Shown piece after piece: positions 56,140 through 64,000 of a stretch of DNA of 64,000 nt. Under the pieces are notes generated by a model. The model did not search any database and was not told the DNA's origin. It worked only from the letters and a program-made list of their open reading frames with translations. Source of the stretch: Ignavibacteriales bacterium (GTDB lineage: Bacteria; Bacteroidota; Ignavibacteria; UBA10030; SZUA-254); the NCBI GenBank assembly GCA_016214905.1, contig JACRMQ010000006.1, positions 186,001-250,000 of the forward strand. The letters run 5' to 3'. The first letter of the stretch is position 1, and the number at the start of each line of letters is the position of its first letter. A program made the position numbers and the translations under genes.

Positions 56140-56171
56140 GTTTGTTTCATTTTGGTTTCCTTCTCAGATAT

Positions 56172-56202
56172 TATTATCTTTTTAAGGAAATAAAAGATAA
56201 TA
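56172..56202. promoter_or_regulatory. Inverted repeat immediately upstream of the FNR-like gene
   Basis: Perfect 11-base arms TATTATCTTTT (56172-56182) and AAAAGATAATA (56192-56202) around a nine-base centre, ending five bases before the ATG at 56208. It could be an operator or a leader hairpin. It does not look like an FNR/CRP box. Confidence 0.5.
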
Positions 56203-56207
56203 TTTGA

Positions 56208-56921
56208 ATGAAAGAAAAACCTTCTATATGCACTTCATGCAGTCACCGCAAAGGTAGCATCTTTTGCGCGCTGCCTCAGTCGCTCCTCGAACGAATGGAG
56301 AGGGAGAAGATTACGTATCATTATCAACCCGGACAACTTATTTTCTCAGAAGGAAATCCGGCATTTATGATATATCATGTTTTTTCAGGATATGTGAAGT
56401 TATCTAAAACCGGGTGGAAGGGAGAGAAATTAGTGATACGCCTTCGTGGACCGGGAGATATTTTCGGCCACCGCGCAGTTTTATCGGGTGAACCGTACAC
56501 GGCAGATGCTATGGCGCTGGAAGAAACAACCCTGTGTGCAATTCAAAAAGAAATATTTCTTCAGGCGATTAAAGAATCTCCGGAATTCGCGCTTCGTGTT
56601 ATGGCAAAACTGAGTAGCGACCTGCGTGCGTCCGAGGAGCAAACAATGTCAATCACTCATGAAAATGTTCGCCAAAGAGTTGCACGACTGTTGTTATTTC
56701 TTATCGAGGATAATGAGGAAAGCCGCCGGAATCGATTGATTATACCAAATTCATTGTCCAGAGAAGAGATGGCTCAGATGATAGGAACAACACCTGAGTC
56801 GTTATCAAGAACACTTCACTTATTTACAGACAAGAAATTAATTGTAAGAACACGGTCTGAAATTAGAATTATTGATCTCGAAGCTTTAAGGTCCCTTCTC
56901 CCGAAGATGGATAGTGATTGA
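56208..56921 (+). CDS. FNR-like Crp/Fnr family transcription regulator
   Basis: A 237-residue regulator: an N-terminal Cys cluster (Cys8, Cys11, Cys20 in ICTSCSHRKGSIFC), a cyclic-nucleotide-binding-type beta-roll (about 32-135), a long dimer helix and a C-terminal winged helix (about 155-225). Cys110 in EETTLCAIQ aligns by context with Cys122 of E. coli FNR, so four ligands for an oxygen-sensitive Fe-S cluster are possible. The recognition helix PESLSRTL has the Glu-x2-Ser-Arg order of FNR, which reads TTGAT. A perfect such site lies 115 bases after its stop. Confidence 0.9.
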   Translation: MKEKPSICTSCSHRKGSIFCALPQSLLERMEREKITYHYQPGQLIFSEGNPAFMIYHVFSGYVKLSKTGWKGEKLVIRLRGPGDIFGHRAVLSGEPYTADAMALEETTLCAIQKEIFLQAIKESPEFALRVMAKLSSDLRASEEQTMSITHENVRQRVARLLLFLIEDNEESRRNRLIIPNSLSREEMAQMIGTTPESLSRTLHLFTDKKLIVRTRSEIRIIDLEALRSLLPKMDSD

Positions 56922-56922
56922 T

Positions 56923-56953
56923 TGTGGTTTGGATATCCACATTCATTTTTTTT
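56923..56953 (+). terminator. Weak terminator after the FNR-like gene
   Basis: Arms TGTGG (56923-56927) and CCACA (56937-56941), nine-base loop, followed four bases later by eight T. Confidence 0.45.
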
Positions 56954-57035
56954 ACCTGTTTTTATAATCCCTCGATACAAAGCATCATACTGAATCTTAT
57001 AGCTATCTAACCGATTTTAGCTGTATTATTACTTC

Positions 57036-57049
57036 TTGATTTAAATCAA
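57036..57049. promoter_or_regulatory. Perfect FNR box with overlapping third half-site
   Basis: TTGAT-TTAA-ATCAA matches the FNR consensus TTGAT-N4-ATCAA exactly. The right half-site also forms an 18-base palindrome (57045-57062, arms ATCAATTT/AAATTGAT), giving a third TTGAT at 57058-57062. It lies about 260 bases before the giant gene and after the FNR-like gene. Control of the giant gene by that regulator is inferred. Confidence 0.6.
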
Positions 57050-57310
57050 TTTCAAAATTGATACCTATCATTGGAACTCCTTCTCAATAGAGGGAAATTA
57101 TACGAAATATTTATCTAATAATAATAGTGATGAAATAATTAATTGAAAAATGGATACAATTTTTCTCGTTTCAAATATTCAAAAGATGTTTTGCTTTATG
57201 GGAGAATACTAAATTGATCTACATACGCCAAAGAATTTTCACTTCAAAAATATATCTTTCACACCCTCACATTTATCTAACACAGCAAACAATTCACTAA
57301 AGGATTAATT

Positions 57311-60300
57311 ATGAAATACTTTAATTTTTCGATTATGAGTGTTATAGTTTTGTTAATGCTCATAAACTTCAACCAAGCAGGAGCGCAGGGAGCTTCCTAC
57401 TCAAACGATAATTTGCCGAGTTATGGTCAGTTAATCGGTTTCAGCGAAATTACCTATCCGCCAACATCAGCGCGGATGAGGATACATGCAATTCACAATG
57501 GTCGGACGCAAGCCCAGCCACCGGAACCCGGAATGTCGGCTACATATTCTACTGAGGTAATTTATACTTTATGTTACTCGGTAGATGGAACTACGTGGAC
57601 AACGCATGATGTGCCCGGTACTCTATCATTCAGCGCTCAATATTCATCTGCCACAACTGATGAGCGAACATTCAGCACGGAGATGCTTTCAATGGAAGTC
57701 AGTGGCTCATTGCCGGGTGGCGTAATGCTTAGAGAAAGTCCGACGCTTCAATCAACAGGCACTACAAAAATAAAAAAAGTAACCGATGCTTCTTTTAGAA
57801 TCGGCAGTTTCTTTGATATTTTTACAGAAATTAGTTTGGATGGAGGAGCAACATGGATACAATCCGCAGCTTCATCACGTGTAAAATTGCACAACGAGGC
57901 ACCTGTACATTTATTCTCGTCTGATAGTTATCCTCCGGAAGGACAATTTTCGTCAGCTGCTGGTAGTCCGCCGGTTTCTTTCTCTCAGACAATTCAATTA
58001 GGAAATTTACTTATTGCAACTAACCAATCATCTTCACCGTTACCGCCGCTTGGATCTTCCTCCACTCAAACCCTTAGCTTGAATTTTACAAAGATAAGTT
58101 TTTCGTTTGATGGCGGAAGCACGACAAATGATTATTCAGCAACCTGCGATATGCAAGTTCATCTTTTCCATGTTGCTGATGTTGGTGATACGCGCGTCTT
58201 CGATACTGAAATGCTCGCTATGAGTCTGTCCGGTGGAACATTGCCCGGAGGGGTCATGGTTCGTGAAAGTCCTTCAAAAGCTTCAACCGGCCGCTTAAGA
58301 ATAAAGCCAGGACCAAATGCCGCGGCAGGATTCATGATAAGTAGTTTCTTCGATGTATTTACTGAAGTTAGTCTTGATGGCGGAGCAACATGGACACCGG
58401 CAAGTGAAGCGATATCATTAGATTTCAGCAGTTCACCATCAAGTGTTTCAGTTACATCGAATACTTTTCCACCCGAGGGAATGGATTTTACTCCGTCAAG
58501 TTACGGAGTAACGACATTCGAAAACGGCGTGCAGATCAGAAATGTGGCTTTAAGAAGAATTCCAGCCACCACCACGATACCTGTACCGCCTTTTGGCGCC
58601 CGGGCAACTGTAAGTTCATTTTTTGACATTTTTACTGAAGTTTCCCTGGATGGATTAATTTGGAGCCCAAAAAGCAATGTCTCATCTGTCTCTTTGGCTT
58701 GCACGAATCAGCATGACGATGGAGGTGTCACCTATTTTGACACGGAAATGTTGGTATGTGATTTTGAAGCTGTAGGAGGCGGATCTGCGATAAGGCTTCG
58801 TGAGAGCCCCACGCGCGCATCATTGGGAAGAACTAGTCTGAGGTCGATGCCTGACGGAACATATCAGGTTAGCAGTTTCTTTGATATCTTCACTGAAATA
58901 AGCCTGGATGGAGGTTCATCATGGTCTCCGGCCACAGAGCCGATGCACCTCGAGCTAACAAATGCAACCCCTAATCCGCGTCCGGTTATAACTTCGATAT
59001 CGCCAACTTCAGGACCGGTAGGTACGATAATCACAATTTCAGGTAGCGGATTTTCTGAGGTTCCCTCAGAGAACTTAGTATCTCTCGGCGATAATACTCC
59101 GATAATAAAGGGATCAGCTCTTGGTGAGTTGCGAGTTGTTTTAACTCAGCCGATTAGTCCATTAACGGGCGGTGTTTTCCCGGTGAGTGTTATCGTCGGT
59201 GGCTTGTCTAATTTACCTCCAGGACCGGAGTTTAAAATACTATCCAACACTGTTTCATATCTGCCGAATATCAGTGATTTATCGATTAGGGATATTAGAT
59301 CAGGTGATGTGGACGGAGATGGAAAGGATGATATCATCATGCTCGGCGCCAAGGGAAATTGCTGCCGGGGCCACGTTATCATAATGAAAGCATATGAGGA
59401 TGGAAGCTTTGAGAATGCCAGACCGTTCATTGCGACGGTCACATATGGTGAAGATGAGGACTGCGACGATTTGGCGACGGCTGATTCCGACGGTGATGGC
59501 GTCATCGATCAAATAGGAGTGGTAACTCACAAATCCACCGGTGAACGAAAAGTTTATCTCGTCGGTGGTTTGGAACGTCCCGCGGGGGCGTCATTAAGAA
59601 TAATGAATGGTACATTTGCAGGGGGACCCGGATTGGTTGCATTGCAGAAGCTCTCCAATGATGACTCGTTAGATATTGTGTATGGCACACCGGCAGGTGG
59701 TGGTCAACCGGCGATGTTGCATGTGGTGAAAAATTTTGATAAACCCGGTGAGTCGGTTTCCAGAGGGTTGATCGTCGGAGGCGAAGAATGCGATGACGCT
59801 AATTTTAATGATCTGGATAGCGATGGAGACATGGATATCGTTGCTGCAACAGGCAGCGGGATCTATGTTTTCCAAAATAATCAGACAGATTTTGAATTTT
59901 CACGGACGCAGATTGTTGATGATGGTAAACCGTACTCCGGTGTTGCTGTCGCTGATCTTGATGGTGATGGACACGCCGATATTGTGGCGTTACGGAGTGA
60001 TTCCGGTATTGTGAATGTCTTCTTCGGTGATCCACTTAACAGTGGCAGAGTTATTCCAACTGCCAGGGAAGCTGGATCAGGGATGGCAACCGGAAGGCGG
60101 CAACATAAACCAGTTAGTATGGCTGATGTAGATGGTGATGGCAGATTGGATATTGTTTGTGCCGGAGATCTTGTCTCAAGAACGACAGTATGTTTATTGA
60201 ATGGATTACCTCCGGGAGAACCAATTATCAGGTTTAGTGCGATAAGTTTGGATGATTGTGATGACGATGGAAGAGATAAATTATTCGCAGTCGGTAAATT

Positions 60301-63292
60301 CGATATGGATAATGATTGTGATTTCGCTTTTGTAAGTTGCCGCTCCACTACAATTAGTCCGCCATTCGTTTCAAGTTTGTCGCCGGATATATGTCCGGTG
60401 GGATCAGTAATCACGATTGAAGGAGATAATTTACAAGATGTGTCTTCGGTTCAGATCGGAGATTTCGACGCAATTTTCATTCGTGAAAGTCCGACATTAT
60501 TGCATGTTACGGTTCCGGTCGCCGCACGAACATTTGCAGCGCCCCACATTCTTGAAAGAATGACAATCACTTGTCCATCAGGTGTTTGCGCTGTGCTCAA
60601 ACCGATCACGGTATCACCGGTACTCGTTTACGCACCACCGCAACTTGATCAGTTAGAAAGTCAATTTGTACGCGGCGGCGATATGGATGGAGACGGCAAG
60701 GGAGATATAGTTGCCTTGAGTAAACATACAAAAAGCGGACACGTTACACTTTTAAAAAGATCTGATAACGGTAGTTCTTCAAGAGCTATGGTTACCTCTT
60801 TCTTTGATGGAATAGATGATGATTGCGATGGCTTTGCTGTTGGTGACCTTGATGGAGATGGGCTTTCGGATGTTTGTGCTGCCCTAACTTCCAGAAGTAC
60901 AGGCTTCACGAATTTTGCACTTTTACTTGGTGATCTAACACGACCAGGGATGTTCCGGGAGAGTCCTACAAAAGTCCAGAAAAAATGGATGCCGGCTAAC
61001 TTCCGTCTTCGTACCATGGCATCTGAGATGAAAGATATTGATGGCGACGGTAAGCCTGACATCGTGTTTGCGATACAGGGTACAACAGAGGACACTCTTG
61101 TGGTAATAACGAATCCGTTATCTGAAACAGGTTTCTCGAGTTTGAAAATAAGACATAAAGGATGGGATGGTACTGTAAAAGGAACGGCAATGGTTCTTGT
61201 TCCTAGATCTTCATTCTTCGATATTTTCTCTCTATCTCATAATAGTTTAGATGTTTATCGTTATGGAAGCGGCGGCGGCGGTGCCGGTGGTTCACTATCT
61301 TTAGTCAGCAGTGCAGTCCTGCGTGAATCACCAACACGGCGATCACTTGCATGCCGCGATATGAATGGTGACGGATTAACAGATGCAGTTATTTTGGATG
61401 ATGATTCCAGTCTTGTAACAGTTTGTTTAGATAATGGCGATGGAACTTTTAGATTCTATCACCCTGTTGATCCTGCAACTGGTGTGGCATCATCTCCAAA
61501 GCGATTGAGTCTTATAGTCACCGACTTAGACGGAGATGGCAGAAGTGATATCGCTATTGATGAGCCGGGTGTTCACTTTGCACCAGCTAAATCAGCAAAA
61601 ACTATATCAGATTTTACTTACCAAAAAATTGAATGGACTGTTTTTTATAACAGAACAAATCCACCTGATACAACAGTAAGTTTTGAAAGAAAAAAGCTGA
61701 TGCTGATTGATATCAATGTAGGCGACTTCAACCAAGTTGCAGTTTGTGATCTCGATGGTGATGGTTTCCAAGATCTCGTAGTTACAGGAGCCTCATCGTC
61801 CGTTGTGAGACCTCCATTTATTGAACGTTTATCAACGAAGCGTCCGATTCGGGGTGGACCATTCTCCCTAATGGGAAAAATGTTAAGCACGACGACCTCA
61901 GTTGATGTTTGCAATCCATGTACTTCAGTATCAAGTTTTGCAGCCCAGTCTGATAGTGAGTTAACTGTAGTTCTCACACCGGATATTTCCGGAGATAGAT
62001 ATTTAACTGTAACAAATCCTGATGGGTCTGTAAGTTTAGCAAGTCCCTTAACGATAATAACAGCACCGGATATGTTCGTTTCTCTCCCTCCAGATTCACT
62101 TACAATCCCCGACTCAAAAGGTGGTTTTGTAAAACCTGTTAAACGAGGTAAAGGATTATATCCGAACTGGACAAATCTGTTAGAAGAAGTTGTGGTTCAG
62201 GGTGGATTCCAACCTGGTGCAACTGAAAGTGATGAAGGTGGTGGATTAAGGGTTGGTATCTCGCATATTTATGAAGCATCACCGGGGAAATGGAAACCAA
62301 TAAAAGATTCCGCCAAAGTTAGGGCCTGGGTTGTAGTACGCGGATGGGATCCGAAGAAGAACGCAGGAAAAAACTGGGGTACAATTCAAAAAACATTACG
62401 CAATAAAACTTACTTGCACACTGGTTTGGCAAGGGGATTTGATTCCACGGGTACACCCGGAAGTCTAAAGCGTAAATTCATGAAAGGTGAATTGAAAGGT
62501 TTAGATCCGAAGAAAACACCTAACAGTTTATTTGCCGAACTTGTTGCTTTAAAGTTTAACATTGCTGCCAGTCAATTAGGTAAAACACCTCTAGGATTCG
62601 GTGAATTGGAATATAGAGACGATACAAGCATCTTCGATGGTAAATCGATTCTCGATATCTCCGAGGTTGCCGATAGCGCAATGACATATTATTCGCAGGA
62701 GAACCCGCTGTATAATGACGGCAGTCATCAAGGTGTGAATCCATTCTATGAAGATCTGTATCAAACTGTTCATAACATTAACCATGCTTTCATTGGTCCG
62801 TTGGACACAGCATCTTTTGAAACTGGTGCAACTCTGACAGTCAACGGAGTGGTTGATCTTGCTACAGTCCCATTCTTAAAATTCCCGGATGGTGCTGTGG
62901 CATTAACACAGCTAAGACCAACCACGACAGAAACATCTTCTGATTATGAATCTGCTTCAGATGAGCTTGATCAGGTTGATGTAGCAGACATGCCTGTTGC
63001 GGCAAAAATATTCCAGAACTATCCGAATCCGTTCAATCCGACGACAACAATTTCGTTTGTTATTCGAAACAACTCGTTGGTAACATTGAAAGTATTCAAC
63101 ATGCTCGGTCAGGAAGTTGCTTCATTCTTCAATAACGAAGAACTGAATGCCGGTTCATATGATAATGAATTCAATGCTGATAAGCTGGCATCAGGTATTT
63201 ATTTCTATCGATTAACAGTCGAAGAGAAAAATGCTGATGGGACAAAAGCCGGTTCGTTCACGGAAATCCATAAAATGTCTTTATTAAAGTAA
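57311..63292 (+). CDS. Giant secreted repeat protein (SFFDIF/RESPT modules, TIG, FG-GAP, T9SS sorting domain)
   Basis: A 1993-residue protein. Signal peptide ends near NQAGAQG (about residue 26). Region 100-545 has three modules of about 70 residues with FDTEMLxM, LPGGVMxRESPT, SFFDIFTEISLDGGATW. Then a TIG/IPT domain (about 557-640, ITSISPTSGPVGT), about eleven FG-GAP/VCBS repeats with Ca2+-type DxDGDGxxD loops (about 655-1490), further TIG-like stretches (about 1010-1100 and 1500-1585), a unique domain (about 1610-1890) and a T9SS sorting domain (QNYPNPFNPTTTISF, about 1915 to the end). It is probably a large surface adhesin or matrix protein binding Ca2+. AAGGA precedes the ATG. Confidence 0.9.
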   Translation: MKYFNFSIMSVIVLLMLINFNQAGAQGASYSNDNLPSYGQLIGFSEITYPPTSARMRIHAIHNGRTQAQPPEPGMSATYSTEVIYTLCYSVDGTTWTTHDVPGTLSFSAQYSSATTDERTFSTEMLSMEVSGSLPGGVMLRESPTLQSTGTTKIKKVTDASFRIGSFFDIFTEISLDGGATWIQSAASSRVKLHNEAPVHLFSSDSYPPEGQFSSAAGSPPVSFSQTIQLGNLLIATNQSSSPLPPLGSSSTQTLSLNFTKISFSFDGGSTTNDYSATCDMQVHLFHVADVGDTRVFDTEMLAMSLSGGTLPGGVMVRESPSKASTGRLRIKPGPNAAAGFMISSFFDVFTEVSLDGGATWTPASEAISLDFSSSPSSVSVTSNTFPPEGMDFTPSSYGVTTFENGVQIRNVALRRIPATTTIPVPPFGARATVSSFFDIFTEVSLDGLIWSPKSNVSSVSLACTNQHDDGGVTYFDTEMLVCDFEAVGGGSAIRLRESPTRASLGRTSLRSMPDGTYQVSSFFDIFTEISLDGGSSWSPATEPMHLELTNATPNPRPVITSISPTSGPVGTIITISGSGFSEVPSENLVSLGDNTPIIKGSALGELRVVLTQPISPLTGGVFPVSVIVGGLSNLPPGPEFKILSNTVSYLPNISDLSIRDIRSGDVDGDGKDDIIMLGAKGNCCRGHVIIMKAYEDGSFENARPFIATVTYGEDEDCDDLATADSDGDGVIDQIGVVTHKSTGERKVYLVGGLERPAGASLRIMNGTFAGGPGLVALQKLSNDDSLDIVYGTPAGGGQPAMLHVVKNFDKPGESVSRGLIVGGEECDDANFNDLDSDGDMDIVAATGSGIYVFQNNQTDFEFSRTQIVDDGKPYSGVAVADLDGDGHADIVALRSDSGIVNVFFGDPLNSGRVIPTAREAGSGMATGRRQHKPVSMADVDGDGRLDIVCAGDLVSRTTVCLLNGLPPGEPIIRFSAISLDDCDDDGRDKLFAVGKFDMDNDCDFAFVSCRSTTISPPFVSSLSPDICPVGSVITIEGDNLQDVSSVQIGDFDAIFIRESPTLLHVTVPVAARTFAAPHILERMTITCPSGVCAVLKPITVSPVLVYAPPQLDQLESQFVRGGDMDGDGKGDIVALSKHTKSGHVTLLKRSDNGSSSRAMVTSFFDGIDDDCDGFAVGDLDGDGLSDVCAALTSRSTGFTNFALLLGDLTRPGMFRESPTKVQKKWMPANFRLRTMASEMKDIDGDGKPDIVFAIQGTTEDTLVVITNPLSETGFSSLKIRHKGWDGTVKGTAMVLVPRSSFFDIFSLSHNSLDVYRYGSGGGGAGGSLSLVSSAVLRESPTRRSLACRDMNGDGLTDAVILDDDSSLVTVCLDNGDGTFRFYHPVDPATGVASSPKRLSLIVTDLDGDGRSDIAIDEPGVHFAPAKSAKTISDFTYQKIEWTVFYNRTNPPDTTVSFERKKLMLIDINVGDFNQVAVCDLDGDGFQDLVVTGASSSVVRPPFIERLSTKRPIRGGPFSLMGKMLSTTTSVDVCNPCTSVSSFAAQSDSELTVVLTPDISGDRYLTVTNPDGSVSLASPLTIITAPDMFVSLPPDSLTIPDSKGGFVKPVKRGKGLYPNWTNLLEEVVVQGGFQPGATESDEGGGLRVGISHIYEASPGKWKPIKDSAKVRAWVVVRGWDPKKNAGKNWGTIQKTLRNKTYLHTGLARGFDSTGTPGSLKRKFMKGELKGLDPKKTPNSLFAELVALKFNIAASQLGKTPLGFGELEYRDDTSIFDGKSILDISEVADSAMTYYSQENPLYNDGSHQGVNPFYEDLYQTVHNINHAFIGPLDTASFETGATLTVNGVVDLATVPFLKFPDGAVALTQLRPTTTETSSDYESASDELDQVDVADMPVAAKIFQNYPNPFNPTTTISFVIRNNSLVTLKVFNMLGQEVASFFNNEELNAGSYDNEFNADKLASGIYFYRLTVEEKNADGTKAGSFTEIHKMSLLK

Positions 63293-63312
63293 GTAATAGT
63301 TCAAATATATTT

Positions 63313-63345
63313 AGCCCCAGTTTAATCAACTGGGGCTTTTTTTTA
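63313..63345 (+). terminator. Rho-independent terminator of the giant gene
   Basis: Perfect arms AGCCCCAGTT (63313-63322) and AACTGGGGCT (63328-63337), five-base loop, followed by eight T. Confidence 0.88.
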
Positions 63346-63358
63346 TAGGAAAATAAAA

Positions 63359-64000
63359 ATGAAAAAATTTGTTAATATCTTTTTGGTAATCTTAATCTTT
63401 TATAATTTGGCATCATCACAGTGGATTCAGACATCAGGTCCGGAAGGTGGTGCCGCTTTTGTAATTTATCAGGATGGAGTGAATCTATATGCAGGGATGT
63501 CGGCTGCAGGTGTTTATCGCTCCACAAATAACGGAACCACCTGGGAACAAAAAATTAACGGAATGGGTTATCAGACGGTTACAGCAATTAATAAGAGCGG
63601 CTCATGCATTCTCGCTTCAGGTACTGTCGGCGTCTACCTCTCTACTGATGATGGTGAGACATGGACAGCAGCAACCGGTTTACCCACTGCTAACGGTGTT
63701 AATAGTTTTGCTGTCATTGGATCGCATGTTTTTGCCGGTACTATGGGAAAAGGTGTCTATCACTCAACCGATAATGGAGCCACATGGATGATGGCAAGCT
63801 CAGGATTGCCGGGGGGTGGAACAAATACTTATGTTGGTAGTATCGTCGCGAATGGGACGACCATTCTCGTGAGCGCATCTGATTGGAGCAGCACAGTAAC
63901 CATGTATCGTTCGATCGATATGGGCACTTCATGGTCTGCTGCCAGCACAGGATTACCCGCCGATTATTCGATGTATTACACAATGTTTCTTGATGGATCG
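63359..64000 (+). CDS. BNR/sialidase-like repeat exported protein (truncated by window edge)
   Basis: From the ATG at 63359-63361 (AGGA about nine bases upstream) an open frame runs off the window for 214 residues. It has a signal peptide (VNIFLVILIFYNLASSQ) and then Asp-box repeats: STNNGTTW, STDDGETW, STDNGATW, SIDMGTSW, spaced about 45 residues. This is a beta-propeller of the BNR/YCF48 type, often found in T9SS cargo proteins; the C-terminus that would show a sorting domain is outside the window. Confidence 0.85.
   Translation, partial: MKKFVNIFLVILIFYNLASSQWIQTSGPEGGAAFVIYQDGVNLYAGMSAAGVYRSTNNGTTWEQKINGMGYQTVTAINKSGSCILASGTVGVYLSTDDGETWTAATGLPTANGVNSFAVIGSHVFAGTMGKGVYHSTDNGATWMMASSGLPGGGTNTYVGSIVANGTTILVSASDWSSTVTMYRSIDMGTSWSAASTGLPADYSMYYTMFLDGS

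Larger units (their letters stand above)
56922..57310. other. Regulatory gap upstream of the giant secreted protein
   Basis: About 390 bases without a gene. It contains the weak terminator of the FNR-like gene and the FNR box with an extra half-site at 57036-57062. An AT-rich stretch follows, and then an AAGGA ribosome binding site seven bases before the ATG at 57311. I could not fix a -10/-35 pair with good spacing. Confidence 0.6.

Noticed and set aside
57650-61336. Diversity-generating retroelement as source of the repeated RESPT/SFFDIF motifs
   Set aside because: No reverse transcriptase gene or template repeat is present, and the copies differ at synonymous positions rather than at adenines.
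1-64000. tRNA, rRNA, CRISPR arrays, insertion sequences or phage genes
   Set aside because: No cloverleaf with a GTTCGA loop was noticed in the gaps, no regularly spaced direct repeats and no transposase, integrase or structural phage gene were seen.

Overview
The window reads as a chromosomal segment of a Bacteroidota/Chlorobi-lineage bacterium, most likely an Ignavibacteria-like organism. This is an inference. It rests on moderately AT-rich DNA, three secreted proteins ending in type IX secretion (T9SS) sorting domains of the NYPNPFNPSTT type, S46 and S9 exopeptidases, DUF47/PiT and PGPGW genes, and several TTGACA/TATAAT-like promoters. I see no tRNA, rRNA, CRISPR array, phage or insertion sequence. 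Both ends cut through genes (1-419 and 63359-64000).

Layout. 1-5.6 kb: a truncated possible signalling protein, a DUF1684 lipoprotein coupled to a YCF48/BNR-repeat protein, an S46 dipeptidyl-peptidase with a DPP11-type Arg, and CorA. 5.7-11.7 kb: an Smr-like protein, an ECF sigma/anti-sigma/TonB-like trio, a TauE/SafE permease, an M49-type metallopeptidase, a small lipoprotein and a beta-barrel protein, with a patch of intergenic palindromic repeats near 11.0 kb. 11.8-19.9 kb: a DHA2 efflux pump, then two secreted T9SS cargoes (a metallo-beta-lactamase-fold protein and a subtilisin) that share an almost identical 1.3-kb C-terminal module, then a beta-barrel-like protein. 20-26 kb: HEAT-like protein, M3 peptidase, a PDZ-membrane-GAF-SpoIIE phosphatase, PGPGW protein and a cold-shock protein. 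26.5-36 kb: an exported pair (creatininase-family protein and Tat-exported FAD amine oxidase), IlvE, a class C beta-lactamase-like hydrolase, an RRM protein, a DUF418 protein, an S9 peptidase and a DUF4402-like protein. 36.5-43 kb: an AraC-family remnant, ValS, an M23 peptidase and an FAH-family hydrolase. 42.5-48.7 kb: PurM translationally coupled to a soluble GAF histidine kinase, an OPA-type transporter, and DUF47-PiT phosphate uptake. 49-56 kb: one long co-directional block efp-accB-accC-gcvH-carbonic anhydrase-gcvP-GNAT. 56.2-64 kb: an FNR-like regulator, a perfect FNR box, a 1993-residue secreted repeat protein and the start of a BNR-repeat exported protein.

How the genes work together. 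Many products are peptidases (S46, M49, M3, S9, S8, M23), suggesting growth on protein or peptides. The acc/gcv block joins a CO2-releasing enzyme (GcvP), a beta-carbonic anhydrase and a bicarbonate-consuming enzyme (AccC). The most notable regulatory picture is at 56-57 kb: a regulator with four FNR-type cysteines and an FNR-type recognition helix lies directly upstream of a perfect TTGAT-N4-ATCAA site and a giant secreted protein. No wholly new defence or mobile system was recognised. The best candidates for new biology are the repeat architecture of the giant protein, the shared T9SS module, and the exported creatininase/amine oxidase pair.
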